From Nocardiopsis_B mangrovi (GTDB lineage: Bacteria > Actinomycetota > Actinomycetes > Streptosporangiales > Streptosporangiaceae): a stretch of DNA of 64,000 nt. Below are positions 36,891 through 46,387 of the stretch, piece by piece. The stretch is from contig NZ_JBHSFQ010000004.1 of the NCBI RefSeq assembly GCF_042653925.1, positions 62,001 to 126,000 on the forward strand, in the 5' to 3' direction. The stretch's first letter is position 1; each line of letters begins with the position of its first letter. The position numbers were made by a program, and so were the translations under genes. The notes beneath the pieces are model-generated. The model did not search any database. It had not been told where the DNA came from and saw only the letters and a list, made by a program, of their open reading frames with translations.

Positions 36891-37106
36891 GACGAGGGGC
36901 CTTTCCGCTCGCATCCTGCCTGCCGTGCCGTCGGCCCTGCGCGGGCGGGCGGCCTCAGCCGCTCCCCCCGTGGGCGGACCGACCGGCTGGCTGTCCGGTT
37001 CTACTGTCTTTGCTGGGATCCGTGGGACCGGCCGGGGGCCGATCGGGGGTCCCATCAGGGCGCGGGGCGCGGCTTCCCGCATTCCGGGTGCTCCGCCCCA
37101 ACCGCC

Positions 37107-37135
37107 CTAACGCTTCGAGTCCATACTTATGTCAA
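37107..37135 (-). promoter_or_regulatory. Candidate ftsZ promoter
   Basis: In the 400-base spacer between ftsQ and ftsZ (36891-37290), which holds no gene, the minus strand has a perfect TTGACA -35 (37130-37135). It is followed after 17 bases by CGTTAG, a moderate -10 (37107-37112). This would give a 5' leader of about 210 bases before the GTG start. Actinomycete ftsZ genes typically have several promoters in this spacer. I could not identify others with confidence. Confidence 0.5.
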
Positions 37136-37290
37136 CCAAAGGTAGTGCTTCTCGACAGTAAGCCGCGGCCTGCCGACGGGCAACTAACCACGTGTTCAGC
37201 CTAACGGCGTGTCGCGTGATGAGGCGATGTGCGCCCTCGGCGCGTCGCGCCGGGAATGTCCGGCCGCCTGTTCTCCGCGGCGGGCGTCGG

Positions 37291-38052
37291 CTACCTGACC
37301 ACCGCCATGTCCGGCGCGCTGACGTCGTATTCGCGCCCCTCGCCCGGCGGGTGCTCCGCCATGAGGATCCGCAGGATGTCCCGCTTCTGGTCGGCGCGTT
37401 CGGCGTCGCCCCAGACGATGGCGGCGCCGTCGCGCAGGCCGAGGGTGATCCGGCCGGGGTCGTCCGCGCGTATCTCGTCGACCCTGGACAGGATCTCCTC
37501 GGGCAGGACGTCGGTGATCTCGGCGGCCGCGGCGATGGCCGGGTTGCCTTCGACCTCCCCTTTGACGCTGATCAGCGGGTACTCCTCCGGGCGGGTGTCG
37601 GAATCGGTGATGCGGACGCCGTCGTGGTCGACCAGGCGGAAGCCGTCGCCCACGCGCACGCTCAGGCGCGGTGTGCGCTCGGTGACGTCCACGCGCAGCG
37701 TGGCCGGCCAGCCGCGGGTCACGTCGGCGTGCTCCACCAGCCGCAGGCCGCGCACGTCGGCGGCGGCGCGGTCGGTGTCGACGCGGGCGAGCGGGGTGCC
37801 GGTGGGTACCGCGACGGCGTCGACGATCTCGGTCTCGGTGAGCCGGTCGACGCCGGTGACCTCGACCTCGCGCACGACCAGCAGCCGCGATCCCAGCAGG
37901 ACCCAGGTGACGACGGCGAGCAGGGCGACGATGAGCAGGATGACGAAGGCCGCCTTCCAGGGGTCCGAGCGCCGCCGCACGGCCGCGGCGGCCTCGGGGT
38001 GCGCCCCCTCGGGAGGGGGCGGCGCCGAGGTGCCGCCCTTGGTCGTGCCCAA
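37291..38052 (-). CDS. ftsQ: Cell division protein FtsQ
   Basis: This 253-residue bitopic membrane protein has a short Pro/Ala cytoplasmic N-terminus, one transmembrane helix (KAAFVILLIVALLAVVTWVLL, near residues 33-53) and an extracytoplasmic POTRA domain. The latter includes VREVEVTGVDRLTETEI and WPATLRVDVTERTP. It is followed by an FtsQ beta domain ending RADDPGRITLGL. It bridges FtsL/FtsB and FtsW/FtsI in the divisome. It is encoded between murC and ftsZ, as expected. Confidence 0.92.
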   Translation of the reverse strand: MGTTKGGTSAPPPPEGAHPEAAAAVRRRSDPWKAAFVILLIVALLAVVTWVLLGSRLLVVREVEVTGVDRLTETEIVDAVAVPTGTPLARVDTDRAAADVRGLRLVEHADVTRGWPATLRVDVTERTPRLSVRVGDGFRLVDHDGVRITDSDTRPEEYPLISVKGEVEGNPAIAAAAEITDVLPEEILSRVDEIRADDPGRITLGLRDGAAIVWGDAERADQKRDILRILMAEHPPGEGREYDVSAPDMAVVR

Positions 38053-38098
38053 CGTCCGTCCCCTGTTCCTCCCGCGTCCCGCCGGTGCCGCCGGTGCT

Positions 38099-39535
38099 CT
38101 AGGGGACCGCGGTCCCCAGGGCCTCGACGATGCGCGGGCCGAGTTCGGTGACGTCGCCCGCGCCCATCGTGAGCACGATGTCGCCCGGCGCCGCCAGCCC
38201 GGCCGCCAGGCCGACGGCGGAGTCGCGGTCCGGGGGCGCGTGCACCCGGTCGTGGCGGACGGCTCCGGTGATGAGCTCGGAGGTCACCCCGGGCTCGGGG
38301 TCTTCGCGCGCCCCGTAGACCGGGAGCACCACGGCTTCGTCGGCCAGGGCCAGTGCCTCGGCGAACTCCGCGGCGAAGATCCGGGTGCGACTGTACAGGT
38401 GGGGCTGGAAGACGGCCACGACCCGGCCGGGCGCGGCGCCGGCGGGACCGCCCTCGCGGGAGTCGAGGGCGGCGCGGGCGGCGCGCAGGTCCGCGGCGAT
38501 CTCGGTGGGGTGGTGGGCGTAGCTGTCGTAGACGGCGACGCCGCCGGCCTCCCCCTTGGGTTCGAAGCGGCGCGCGGCACCGGTGAAGGTCGCCAGCCCT
38601 TCGACCGCGACCTCGGGGTCGTGGCCGAGTTCGTCGGCGGCGGCCACGGCGGCTGCGGCGTTGAGCACGTTGTGCAGGCCGGGGACGGCGAGGACGCACT
38701 CCAGCGGGTCGCCGCCGACGGTGGTGAGGGTGAAGTCGGTGGCGAATCCGCGCGCCCGGATCGCGCTGACGCGGTAGTCGGCCTCGGCGGCCTCGCCGTA
38801 GGTCCGCACGCGGATGCCGCGATCGCGCGCGATGTCGGCGACCCGGCGGGCGCCGGGGTCGTCGATGCCGGCGATCAGGGCGCTGCCGACCCGGTCGACG
38901 AAGGCGGCGAAGTTGGCGTGGATCTCGTCCAGCCCGCCGTAGTTGTCGAGGTGGTCGGCTTCGACGTTGGTGACGACGGCGACGGCGGGCGACAGCATCA
39001 GGAAGGAGCCGTCGCTCTCGTCGGCTTCGACCACCATGGTCTCGCCGGTTCCGGCGTCGGCGCCCAGGCCGGTGGTGACGAGCTTGCCGCCGATGACGTA
39101 GCCGGGGTCGGCGCCCACGTGCTGGAGCACGACCGTGAGCATCGAGGTGGTGGTGGTCTTGCCGTGGGTTCCGGCGACGGCCACGCCGCGCCGGTCGAGC
39201 AGCAGCGCGCCGAGGGCGGCGGCCCGGGGCAGGATGCGCAGCCCGCGCTCGCGGGCTTCGGCGAGTTCGGGGTTGTCGTCGCGCACGGCGGAGGAGACGA
39301 CGAGGGTGTCGGCGGTTCCGACGTTGGCGGCGGCGTGGCCGATGTGGACGTCTGCGCCGAGCCGGGCGAGTTCGCGCAGCAGCGGGCCGTCCTTGGCGTC
39401 GCTGCCGGAGACCTCGGTGCCGCGCTGGAGCAGGACGCGGGCGATGCCGGACATGCCGACGCCGCCCATGCCGACGAAGTGGACGCGGCCGAGCTTGCCG
39501 ACGGGGACCGGCTCGGCCTGGGCGACGAGGCTCAT
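38099..39535 (-). CDS. murC: UDP-N-acetylmuramate-L-alanine ligase
   Basis: This 478-residue Mur ligase adds L-Ala to UDP-MurNAc, the first amino-acid step of the peptidoglycan stem. The N-terminal Rossmann domain starts VHFVGMGGVGMSGIARVLL. The ATP P-loop is GTHGKTTTTSM. Other motifs are EADESDGSFL, TNVEADHLDNYG and DDYAHHPTEI-like DSYAHHPTEI, with the final VFQPHLYSRT. The ATG overlaps the murG stop by four bases. Confidence 0.95.
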   Translation of the reverse strand: MSLVAQAEPVPVGKLGRVHFVGMGGVGMSGIARVLLQRGTEVSGSDAKDGPLLRELARLGADVHIGHAAANVGTADTLVVSSAVRDDNPELAEARERGLRILPRAAALGALLLDRRGVAVAGTHGKTTTTSMLTVVLQHVGADPGYVIGGKLVTTGLGADAGTGETMVVEADESDGSFLMLSPAVAVVTNVEADHLDNYGGLDEIHANFAAFVDRVGSALIAGIDDPGARRVADIARDRGIRVRTYGEAAEADYRVSAIRARGFATDFTLTTVGGDPLECVLAVPGLHNVLNAAAAVAAADELGHDPEVAVEGLATFTGAARRFEPKGEAGGVAVYDSYAHHPTEIAADLRAARAALDSREGGPAGAAPGRVVAVFQPHLYSRTRIFAAEFAEALALADEAVVLPVYGAREDPEPGVTSELITGAVRHDRVHAPPDRDSAVGLAAGLAAPGDIVLTMGAGDVTELGPRIVEALGTAVP

Positions 39536-40686
39536 CGGAGGTCCCTGCCGTCGTCGGCGTAGTCGTCGTTCTCGTCGTCGAGGGGCAGGTCCTCGGTGGG
39601 GCGGTCGCCGCGGGCGATGGCGACCACCTCGCGCGCCAGCTCCATGTCGGCGTCGCGCCGGCCCAGGCGGCCGGCGGCCTCGGACATCGCCACGACCCGG
39701 TCGGTGTCGGTGAGCAGCGGGATGAGCTGCTCGCTGATCCACCGCGGTGTGAGGTCGGAGTTGTTGACCAGCAGGCCGCCGCCGGCCTCGACGATGGGCT
39801 CGGCGTTGAGGCGCTGTTCGCCGTTGCCGTGGGGCAGCGGCACGAAGGCGCCGGGCAGGCCGACCGCGGTCAGTTCGGCGCAGGTCATGGCGCCGGAGCG
39901 GCACATGGCGACGTCGGCGGCGGCGTAGGCGAGGTCCATGCGGTCGACGTAGGGCACCACGACGTAGGGCACGCCGTCGCGGGTGCGGTCCTCGGGCCCC
40001 GAGGCGTTCTTGGGGCCGACCACGTGCAGGACCTGCACGCCCGCGTAGCGGAAGTGGTCGGCGGAGTCGTAGGCGGCCTGGTTGACGACCTGGGCGCCCT
40101 GGGAGCCGCCGAAGATCAGCAGGGTGGGCAGTTCGGGGCGCAGCCCGAAGTGGGCGCGCGCCTTGTCGCCGATGGCCAGCCGGTCCAGGGTCGAGATCTG
40201 CTCGCGCAGCGGGATGCCCACGTAGCGGCCGTTGCGGATCTCGGTGTGGGGGTGGCCGGTGAAGACGTGCGGGGTGAGCCGCGCGCCGAGCCGGTTGGCC
40301 AGGCCGGGCAGCGGGTTGGCCTCGTGCACGATGATCGGGATGCGGCGCCGGCGTGCGGCGAGGTAGCCGGGGGTGGCCACATAGCCGCCGAAGCCGACCA
40401 GGACGTCGGCCTCGATGCGGTCGAGGTGGTCGCCCGCGGCGCTGATGGCGTTGGCGAGCTTCCCCGGGACGGTCAGAAGCTGGGGGGTGAGCTTGCGGGG
40501 CAGGGGGACGGCCGGGATCTCGCCCAGCTCGTAGCCGCGCATGGGGACCAGGCGGGTCTCCAATCCCCGCTCGGTGCCCAGACACACGATCCGGGTCGTA
40601 GGGTCGATGCGCCTGAGCGCGTCGGCCAGGGAGAGCGCGGGCTCGATATGCCCGGCCGTGCCACCTCCGGCGAGGGCTACCCTCAT
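39532..40686 (-). CDS. murG: UDP-N-acetylglucosamine transferase MurG (lipid II synthesis)
   Basis: This 384-residue GT-B glycosyltransferase makes lipid II from lipid I at the inner membrane face. The first loop GGGTAGHIEPALSLADAL holds the conserved His and G-loop. VGFGGYVATPGYLAA, HEANPLPGLANR and GGSQGAQVVN follow. The UDP-GlcNAc-binding segment is SGAMTCAELTAVGLPGAFVPLP. The C-terminal acidic tail of about 20 residues is unusual but lies outside the catalytic fold. It overlaps both ftsW and murC by four bases. Confidence 0.95.
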   Translation of the reverse strand: MRVALAGGGTAGHIEPALSLADALRRIDPTTRIVCLGTERGLETRLVPMRGYELGEIPAVPLPRKLTPQLLTVPGKLANAISAAGDHLDRIEADVLVGFGGYVATPGYLAARRRRIPIIVHEANPLPGLANRLGARLTPHVFTGHPHTEIRNGRYVGIPLREQISTLDRLAIGDKARAHFGLRPELPTLLIFGGSQGAQVVNQAAYDSADHFRYAGVQVLHVVGPKNASGPEDRTRDGVPYVVVPYVDRMDLAYAAADVAMCRSGAMTCAELTAVGLPGAFVPLPHGNGEQRLNAEPIVEAGGGLLVNNSDLTPRWISEQLIPLLTDTDRVVAMSEAAGRLGRRDADMELAREVVAIARGDRPTEDLPLDDENDDYADDGRDLR

Positions 40687-42053
40687 CGTCGCCGATTCCT
40701 CCTCGCTTGGACCGGGGTCGGTCGCGAACCGTTCCTTGCCTGCGCCGTGGTCCCGGGCCGCTTGGCCTCACCGGTGTCCGTGCTGTCCAGGCCAAGCCAG
40801 CTTAGAGCTTTTTGCACCCGGCTCGGACCGCGCGCGGCCAGGGCCTTGCGGGCGTCGGGCTCGTTCTTGGCGAGCGCGAGCAGGATGCCCAGCCCGAGCA
40901 TGGTCGGGATCAGCGACGATCCGCCCGCCGACACCAGGGGAAGCGGGATCCCGGTGATCGGCAGGACGCCGATGACCGTGCCGATGTTGACCAGTGCCTG
41001 GACGACGATCCAGGCGGTGACCGACGTGGCGGCCAGCCGGACAAAGGGGTCCTTCGCCCGTGCGGCGACGCGTAGTCCAGCGTAACCGAGCACGCCGAAG
41101 AGGCCGACGACGAGGAGGGTGCCGATGAGGCCGAGTTCCTCGCCGATGATCGCGAAGATGAAGTCGCTCTCAGGGTGGGGCAGGAATCCCCACTTCTCGC
41201 GGCTGCCGCCGATGCCGACTCCGAACAGCCCGCCGGTGCCCAGCGCGTAGAGCCCGTGCAGGAGCTGGAAGCCCGACCCGCTGGGGTCGGACTCGGGGTT
41301 GAGGAAGGAGGTGATCCGCGCCATGCGGAACGGCTCCACCGCGATCATGATGCCCGCCAGCGAGACGACCAGCCCGATCATCCCGAGGAACAGCTTGCCG
41401 GGTGCGCCGACCACCCACAGCAGCGCCAGGAACGTCACCAGCAGGACGAAGGTGGTGCCCAGGTCGGTGCCGAGCAGGACGAGGACGACGAGCGTGCCGC
41501 AGCCGGGCAGCAGCGGGATCAGCAACTGCCGCCATTCGACAAGCTGCTTGAGCTCCTCCCTGCGGGCGAGCACGTTGGCGCCCCACAGCGCGAACGCGAT
41601 CTTGGCCGGCTCCGATGCCTGGACGGTGAGCCCGCCGATCTCCAGCCAGCGGACCGCCCCGTAGTACTCCACGCCGCGGAACACGGTGATGAGCAGCAGC
41701 GCGACCGAGACGAGCATGGCCGGGTAGCCGACCATGCGGAACACCTTGACCGGCATGTGGGAGGCGAGCACCATCAGCGGGAGCCCCACCGCCGCGGCGG
41801 CGATCTGCTTCTGGAACAGCGAGAACGCCGACCCGGTCTCGGTGTAGGAGTCCACCATGGACGACGACAGCACCATGGTCAGGCCGAGCGCGATGAGCAG
41901 GGAGCTGCTGCCGAAGATCAGGTAGTAGGAGGTCAGGGGGCGGTTGAGCGCCAGCGGGAGCTCACGCAGCCGCGTCCGGGCGCGGTCGCGCCCGCGCGCC
42001 TCCCGGCGGCCACCTGCACGGGTGGCCGAGGGAATCGATGTCGACACCGCCAT
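40683..42053 (-). CDS. ftsW: SEDS-family septal peptidoglycan polymerase FtsW
   Basis: This 456-residue membrane protein has ten transmembrane helices and SEDS motifs: ASEPAKIAFALWGANVLA, LLGTDLGTTFVLL, and HPESDFIFAIIGEELGLIGTLL with the catalytic Asp. The end motif TGIPLPLVSAGGSSLI is also present. It polymerises lipid II at the septum with FtsI. The C-terminal 60 residues form a basic cytoplasmic tail. The ATG at 42053 is preferred over a GTG 15 bases upstream because GGAGG lies at the right distance. A 198-base gap to murD could hold an additional promoter. Confidence 0.93.
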   Translation of the reverse strand: MAVSTSIPSATRAGGRREARGRDRARTRLRELPLALNRPLTSYYLIFGSSSLLIALGLTMVLSSSMVDSYTETGSAFSLFQKQIAAAAVGLPLMVLASHMPVKVFRMVGYPAMLVSVALLLITVFRGVEYYGAVRWLEIGGLTVQASEPAKIAFALWGANVLARREELKQLVEWRQLLIPLLPGCGTLVVLVLLGTDLGTTFVLLVTFLALLWVVGAPGKLFLGMIGLVVSLAGIMIAVEPFRMARITSFLNPESDPSGSGFQLLHGLYALGTGGLFGVGIGGSREKWGFLPHPESDFIFAIIGEELGLIGTLLVVGLFGVLGYAGLRVAARAKDPFVRLAATSVTAWIVVQALVNIGTVIGVLPITGIPLPLVSAGGSSLIPTMLGLGILLALAKNEPDARKALAARGPSRVQKALSWLGLDSTDTGEAKRPGTTAQARNGSRPTPVQARRNRRR

Positions 42054-42251
42054 TGCCCGCCTCCGCACACGCCCCGGTTACCCCAGCGTCGAACAAGTCT
42101 GGCGGCAATCGTGCGCTGAGCCTCGGACATATTGCGCGTGTTGTGGTTCTTTCTGGCACCGGATCCACGTGCGGGGGCCGGATCGGCCCCCGCAACGGGG
42201 TACGGGCGGGTCGGCGCCGCCCGGGCGGCGTCCCGGAGGCCGGGCGTGCGG

Positions 42252-43673
42252 TCAGAGCCTGGCTACCGCCTCCGCGAAGCGCCGGCCGCGCACGGTGTAG
42301 TTCTCGAACATGTCCATCGACGCCGCCGCGGGGGCCAGCAGGACGGTGTCGCCCGGGCCGGCGAGGCCCGCGGCAGCGGTGACCGCGAGGTCCATGGCGG
42401 TGTCGCCGGTCTCCTCGATGTCGGTGACGGGCACGTCCGGGGCGTGGGCCGCGAGGGCGGTGCGCAGCCGGGCGCGGTCGCGCCCCAAGAGCACCACGCC
42501 CCGCAGCCGCGGGGCCGCCTCGCGCACGAGGTCGTCGACCTCGGCGCCTTTGAGCAGGCCGCCGGCGATCCACACGATGGCGGGGTAGGCGGCCAGGGAC
42601 GCGGCGGCGGCGTGCGGGTTGGTGGCCTTGGAGTCGTCGATGTAGTCGACCCCGGCGACGGTGGCGACGCCGGCGATGCGGTGGGGCTCGGGGGCGAACG
42701 CCCGGAGCCCGGCACGCACCGATTCCGGGGCGACGCCCACCGACCGGGCGAGCGCGGCCGCGGCCAGCGCGTTGGCGACGTTGTGCGGAGCGGGCGGGCG
42801 GACGTCGCCCAGCGCCGCCAGCTCCTCGGCCGTGCCGGGGTCGCCGGTGAACGCCCGGTCCACGAGCAGGTCCTCCACGACCCCCAGCTCGCCGGGGTGC
42901 GGCGTGCCCAGGGAGAACCTGATCAGCGGGGTACCGGGGTCGCCGTACTCGGTGGCCAGGCGCACCGACCAGGGGTCGGCGGCGTTGGCCACGCGCACCG
43001 TGCCGGGGCCGAAGACGCGGCCCTTGGCCGCGGCGTAGGGCTCGGTGCCGCCGTGCCAGTCGAGGTGGTCGGGGGCCAGGTTCAGCACCGCGGCGGCGTG
43101 CGGGCGCAGCGACGACGACCAGTGCAGCTGGAAGCTGGACAGCTCCACGGCGAGCACGTCGGGGTGGCGGCCGTCGGGGCCGGGCAGCGCCGCCTCGATG
43201 ATGGGGGTGCCGACGTTGCCGACCGCGACGGCGTCGCGGCCGTCGGCGCGCAGCATCGCCTCGAGCATCCGCACCGTGGTCGTCTTGCCGTTCGTGCCGG
43301 TGATGCCCAGCCAGGTCTGGCCGGCCGGGGCGAGCCGCCAGGCGAGTTCGACGTCGCCGATGACCTCGATCCCGGCGCGCGCCGCCGCCACCAGGACGGG
43401 CGCGTCGGGCCGCCACCCCGGGGAGGTGACGACCAGCCCGGTGCCGGGCGGCAGGCCGTGGGCGCCGAGGACGACCTCGGCGCCTTCGGCGCGCAGGGTG
43501 TCGGCGGTGCGCCGGGTGGTGTCGTCGTCGCGGCCGTCCACGACGGTGACCCGCGCGCCCCGGTGCAGGAGGGCGCGGGCGACCGGGGGGCCGGAGACGC
43601 CCAGGCCGGCGACGCACACGGCGAGGTCCTTCAGCCCGGCGGCGAAGTCCTGGGCGGGTTCGGTGTCGCTCAC
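42252..43673 (-). CDS. murD: UDP-N-acetylmuramoylalanine-D-glutamate ligase
   Basis: This 473-residue Mur ligase adds D-Glu to UDP-MurNAc-L-Ala. The N-terminal domain starts CVAGLGVSGPPVARALL. The P-loop is GITGTNGKTTTVRML. Other motifs are ELSSFQLHW, NLAPDHLDWHG, YIDDSKATNPHAA and the C-terminal LLAPAAASMDMFENYTVRG, which is distinctive for MurD. The GTG start follows the mraY stop by two bases. It lies between mraY and ftsW, the canonical order. Confidence 0.95.
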   Translation of the reverse strand: MSDTEPAQDFAAGLKDLAVCVAGLGVSGPPVARALLHRGARVTVVDGRDDDTTRRTADTLRAEGAEVVLGAHGLPPGTGLVVTSPGWRPDAPVLVAAARAGIEVIGDVELAWRLAPAGQTWLGITGTNGKTTTVRMLEAMLRADGRDAVAVGNVGTPIIEAALPGPDGRHPDVLAVELSSFQLHWSSSLRPHAAAVLNLAPDHLDWHGGTEPYAAAKGRVFGPGTVRVANAADPWSVRLATEYGDPGTPLIRFSLGTPHPGELGVVEDLLVDRAFTGDPGTAEELAALGDVRPPAPHNVANALAAAALARSVGVAPESVRAGLRAFAPEPHRIAGVATVAGVDYIDDSKATNPHAAAASLAAYPAIVWIAGGLLKGAEVDDLVREAAPRLRGVVLLGRDRARLRTALAAHAPDVPVTDIEETGDTAMDLAVTAAAGLAGPGDTVLLAPAAASMDMFENYTVRGRRFAEAVARL

Positions 43674-43675
43674 CG

Positions 43676-44731
43676 CTACCTCGGCATCCATTCCAGGTAG
43701 AAGAGGCCGATGCCGATGCCCACCAGCAGGCCCTGGATGATCCAGAACCGGATGACGATGGTGGTCTCGGCCCAGCCCTTGAGTTCGAAGTGGTGTTGCA
43801 GCGGAGCCATGCGGAACACGCGTTTGCCGGTCAGCCGGAACGAGGTGATCTGGATCATGACCGACATGGTGATGAGCACGAACAGGCCGCCGATGACGAG
43901 CAGCAGCAGCTGGGTGCGCGTGGTGATGGCCAGGCCGACGATGAGGCCGCCCAGGGCGAGGGAGCCGGTGTCGCCCATGAAGATCTTGGCGGGCGGGGCG
44001 TTGTACCAGAGGAACCCGATGCAGCCGCCCAGCGCCGCGGCGGCGACGACCGCCAGGTCGAGCGGGTCGCGGACCGGGTAGCAGCTCGGCGACAGGTAGG
44101 CCACGCAGCTCTGCCGCAGCTGCCAGTTGCCGATGATGACGTAGGCGACCAGGGAGAGGATGGTGGCGCCGGTGGCGAGGCCGTCGAGGCCGTCGGTGAG
44201 GTTGACGGCGTTGGAGAACCCGACGATGAGGAACAGCGCCCAGATGACGAACACGCCGAGCATCAGCGGGGGCCCGAAGTCGCGCAGGAACGACAGCTGG
44301 GGCGACGCCGGGGTGTAGCCGTAGCCGTTGGGGAACTGGGTGACGCCCACGGCGAAGCCGACGCCGACGATGGTCTGGCCGAGCATCTTGGCGCCGCTGC
44401 GCAGGCCGAGGCTGCGGCGCTTGTAGATCTTGATGAAGTCGTCGAGGAACCCGACGCACCCCATGCCGACGAACAGGAACATCACCAGCAGGCCCGACAC
44501 GGTGGGCCGGGTCATCAGGATCAGGTGCGATCCGAAGTAGCCGATGATCGCGCCGAGGATGATGATGATGCCGCCCATGGTGGGCGTGCCCTGCTTGGTC
44601 TTGTGGCCCTCGGGGCCGTCGTCGCGGACCTCCTGGCCGAACTTGAACCGGTAGAGGATCCGGATCACCAGCGGCATGGTCAGCAGCGAGACGATGAGCG
44701 ACAGGCCCGCCGCTGCGAGGATGCCGGTCAC
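43676..44731 (-). CDS. mraY: Phospho-N-acetylmuramoyl-pentapeptide transferase
   Basis: This 351-residue membrane enzyme transfers phospho-MurNAc-pentapeptide to undecaprenyl phosphate to give lipid I. Ten TM helices are present, with motif GPEGHKTKQGTPTMGGI, the catalytic aspartates in FLDDFIK and NLTDGLDGLATG, and FMGDTGSLALGG followed by PLQHHFELKGW. The GTG start overlaps the murF stop by four bases (GTGA), so coupling with murF is expected. Confidence 0.96.
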   Translation of the reverse strand: MTGILAAAGLSLIVSLLTMPLVIRILYRFKFGQEVRDDGPEGHKTKQGTPTMGGIIIILGAIIGYFGSHLILMTRPTVSGLLVMFLFVGMGCVGFLDDFIKIYKRRSLGLRSGAKMLGQTIVGVGFAVGVTQFPNGYGYTPASPQLSFLRDFGPPLMLGVFVIWALFLIVGFSNAVNLTDGLDGLATGATILSLVAYVIIGNWQLRQSCVAYLSPSCYPVRDPLDLAVVAAAALGGCIGFLWYNAPPAKIFMGDTGSLALGGLIVGLAITTRTQLLLLVIGGLFVLITMSVMIQITSFRLTGKRVFRMAPLQHHFELKGWAETTIVIRFWIIQGLLVGIGIGLFYLEWMPR

Positions 44732-46140
44732 TTGGCGTCCTCCCCGGAGACGAGCCGCTCGGCGACGTGTTCCAGCCCGGCCACGCGTGATCCCTTCACG
44801 ATGACGACGTCTTTGGACCGCAGCCGCTCGCGCACCGCGGCGGCGGCGTCGGCGACGCCGGCGACCCGCACGATCTCCCCTTGCCAGCCGGCCACCCCGC
44901 GGGCGCCGTCGGCCATGGGCGCGGCCTCCTCGCCGACGACGACCAGCGCGGCGACGCCGGTCTCGGCGGCGAGGCGGCCCATGGCCTCGTGCTCGGCCCG
45001 GGCGCCGTCGCCCAGCTCGGCCATGTGCCCCAGGACGGCGATGGCGCGCCGCTGCTCGGCGAGCACCGCCAGGGTGCGCAGCGCGGCGGCCATCGACTCG
45101 GGGTTGGCGTTGTAGGCGTCGTTGACGATGGTGACGCCGCCGTCCAGCTCGGTGACCTCCATCCGCCACCGGCTGACCGGCCCGGCCGCGGCCAGGGCGG
45201 CGGCGATGGCGTCGGCGTCCATGCCGTGTTCGGCGGCGACCGCGGCGACGGCGAGCGCGTTGTGCACCTGGTGCACGCCGACCAGCGCGAGCCGGACGGG
45301 GGCGGTGCGGCCGCCGATCTCCAGGGTGAAGCGCGCGCGGCCGGCGGAGTCGGAGGCGATGTCGCGGGCGCGGACGTCGGCTCCCTCGGACAGGCCGTAG
45401 GAGACGACGCGGGCGCGGGTGCGCTCCGCCATGCCGATCACGGCGTCGTCGTCGGCGTTGAGCACCGCGACCCCGCCGTCGGCCGCCGCGGGCAGCGCCT
45501 CGACGAGTTCGCCCTTCGCCGTGGCGATGTTGGCGCGGCTGCCGAACTCGCCCATGTGGGCGCTGCCGACGTTGAGCACGACGCCGATGCGCGGCGGGGC
45601 GATCTCGCACAGGTGGGCGATGTGCCCGATCCCGCGCGCGGCGACCTCCAGGACGATGAAGCGCGTGTCCTGGTCGGCGCGCAGCACGGTCAGCGGGTGG
45701 CCGATCTCGTTGTTGAACGAGCCGACGGGCGCGATCGTGGGGCCGAGGCGGCCGAGCACCTGTGCGAGCAGGTCCTTGGTCGAGGTCTTGCCCGAGGACC
45801 CGGTGACGCCGACGATGTCGGCTTCGGTCAGGCGTCCGGCGACGTTGCGGGCCAGCCGGGCCAGCGCGGCCACGACGTCGTCGTCGCCGCCGTCGACCAG
45901 CAGTTGGGGCGCCGCGACCGGCCGGGATCCCAGGACGGCGGTGGCGCCGCCCGCGATTGCGGCGTCGGCGAAGTCGTGTCCGTCGACCCGCTCGCCACCC
46001 AGTGCCACGAACAGGGCGCCCGGGCGTACCTGCCGCGAGTCGATCACGACGGGGCCGGTCACAACGGACTCGGGGCGCGCCGAGGGGCCTATTCGGGATT
46101 GGGTGATCTCAGCGATCCGATCGAGCGTCAGCGCGATCAA
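44728..46140 (-). CDS. murF: UDP-N-acetylmuramoyl-tripeptide-D-alanyl-D-alanine ligase
   Basis: This 470-residue Mur ligase adds D-Ala-D-Ala to the UDP-MurNAc-tripeptide. The P-loop is GVTGSSGKTSTKD, with NNEIGHPLTVL, EVAARGIGHIAHL, NVGSAHMGEF and NDAYNANPESM. I place the start at the TTG 46140 because the AGGAG ribosome-binding site lies five bases upstream and the protein then begins MIALTLDRIAEI, as in other MurF proteins. A GTG at 46146 overlaps that site. A gap of about 250 bases separates it from murE, which is longer than usual for this cluster; I see no gene there. Confidence 0.94.
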   Translation of the reverse strand: MIALTLDRIAEITQSRIGPSARPESVVTGPVVIDSRQVRPGALFVALGGERVDGHDFADAAIAGGATAVLGSRPVAAPQLLVDGGDDDVVAALARLARNVAGRLTEADIVGVTGSSGKTSTKDLLAQVLGRLGPTIAPVGSFNNEIGHPLTVLRADQDTRFIVLEVAARGIGHIAHLCEIAPPRIGVVLNVGSAHMGEFGSRANIATAKGELVEALPAAADGGVAVLNADDDAVIGMAERTRARVVSYGLSEGADVRARDIASDSAGRARFTLEIGGRTAPVRLALVGVHQVHNALAVAAVAAEHGMDADAIAAALAAAGPVSRWRMEVTELDGGVTIVNDAYNANPESMAAALRTLAVLAEQRRAIAVLGHMAELGDGARAEHEAMGRLAAETGVAALVVVGEEAAPMADGARGVAGWQGEIVRVAGVADAAAAVRERLRSKDVVIVKGSRVAGLEHVAERLVSGEDAK

Positions 46141-46387
46141 ATCCACTCCTCATGTCGGGCCCGGTCCTCCGCGCTCAGGGCGCCTCGGGGAGATGAACGG
46201 CGCGAAAACGGGGTCAGCGCTGTACTCGTCAACCACGAGGCGGCGTCTTCACGCCACGGGGCCGGGCGGCGATTGCCGGACCTACCTTAGAACATGTTTG
46301 GTTACCCGGGTTGCGCCCAGGCCGGAATCCGGACCACTTCGTGATCACCGTTTCCGGGCCCCGCGCGGGTGGCGCGCATCGGGGCGC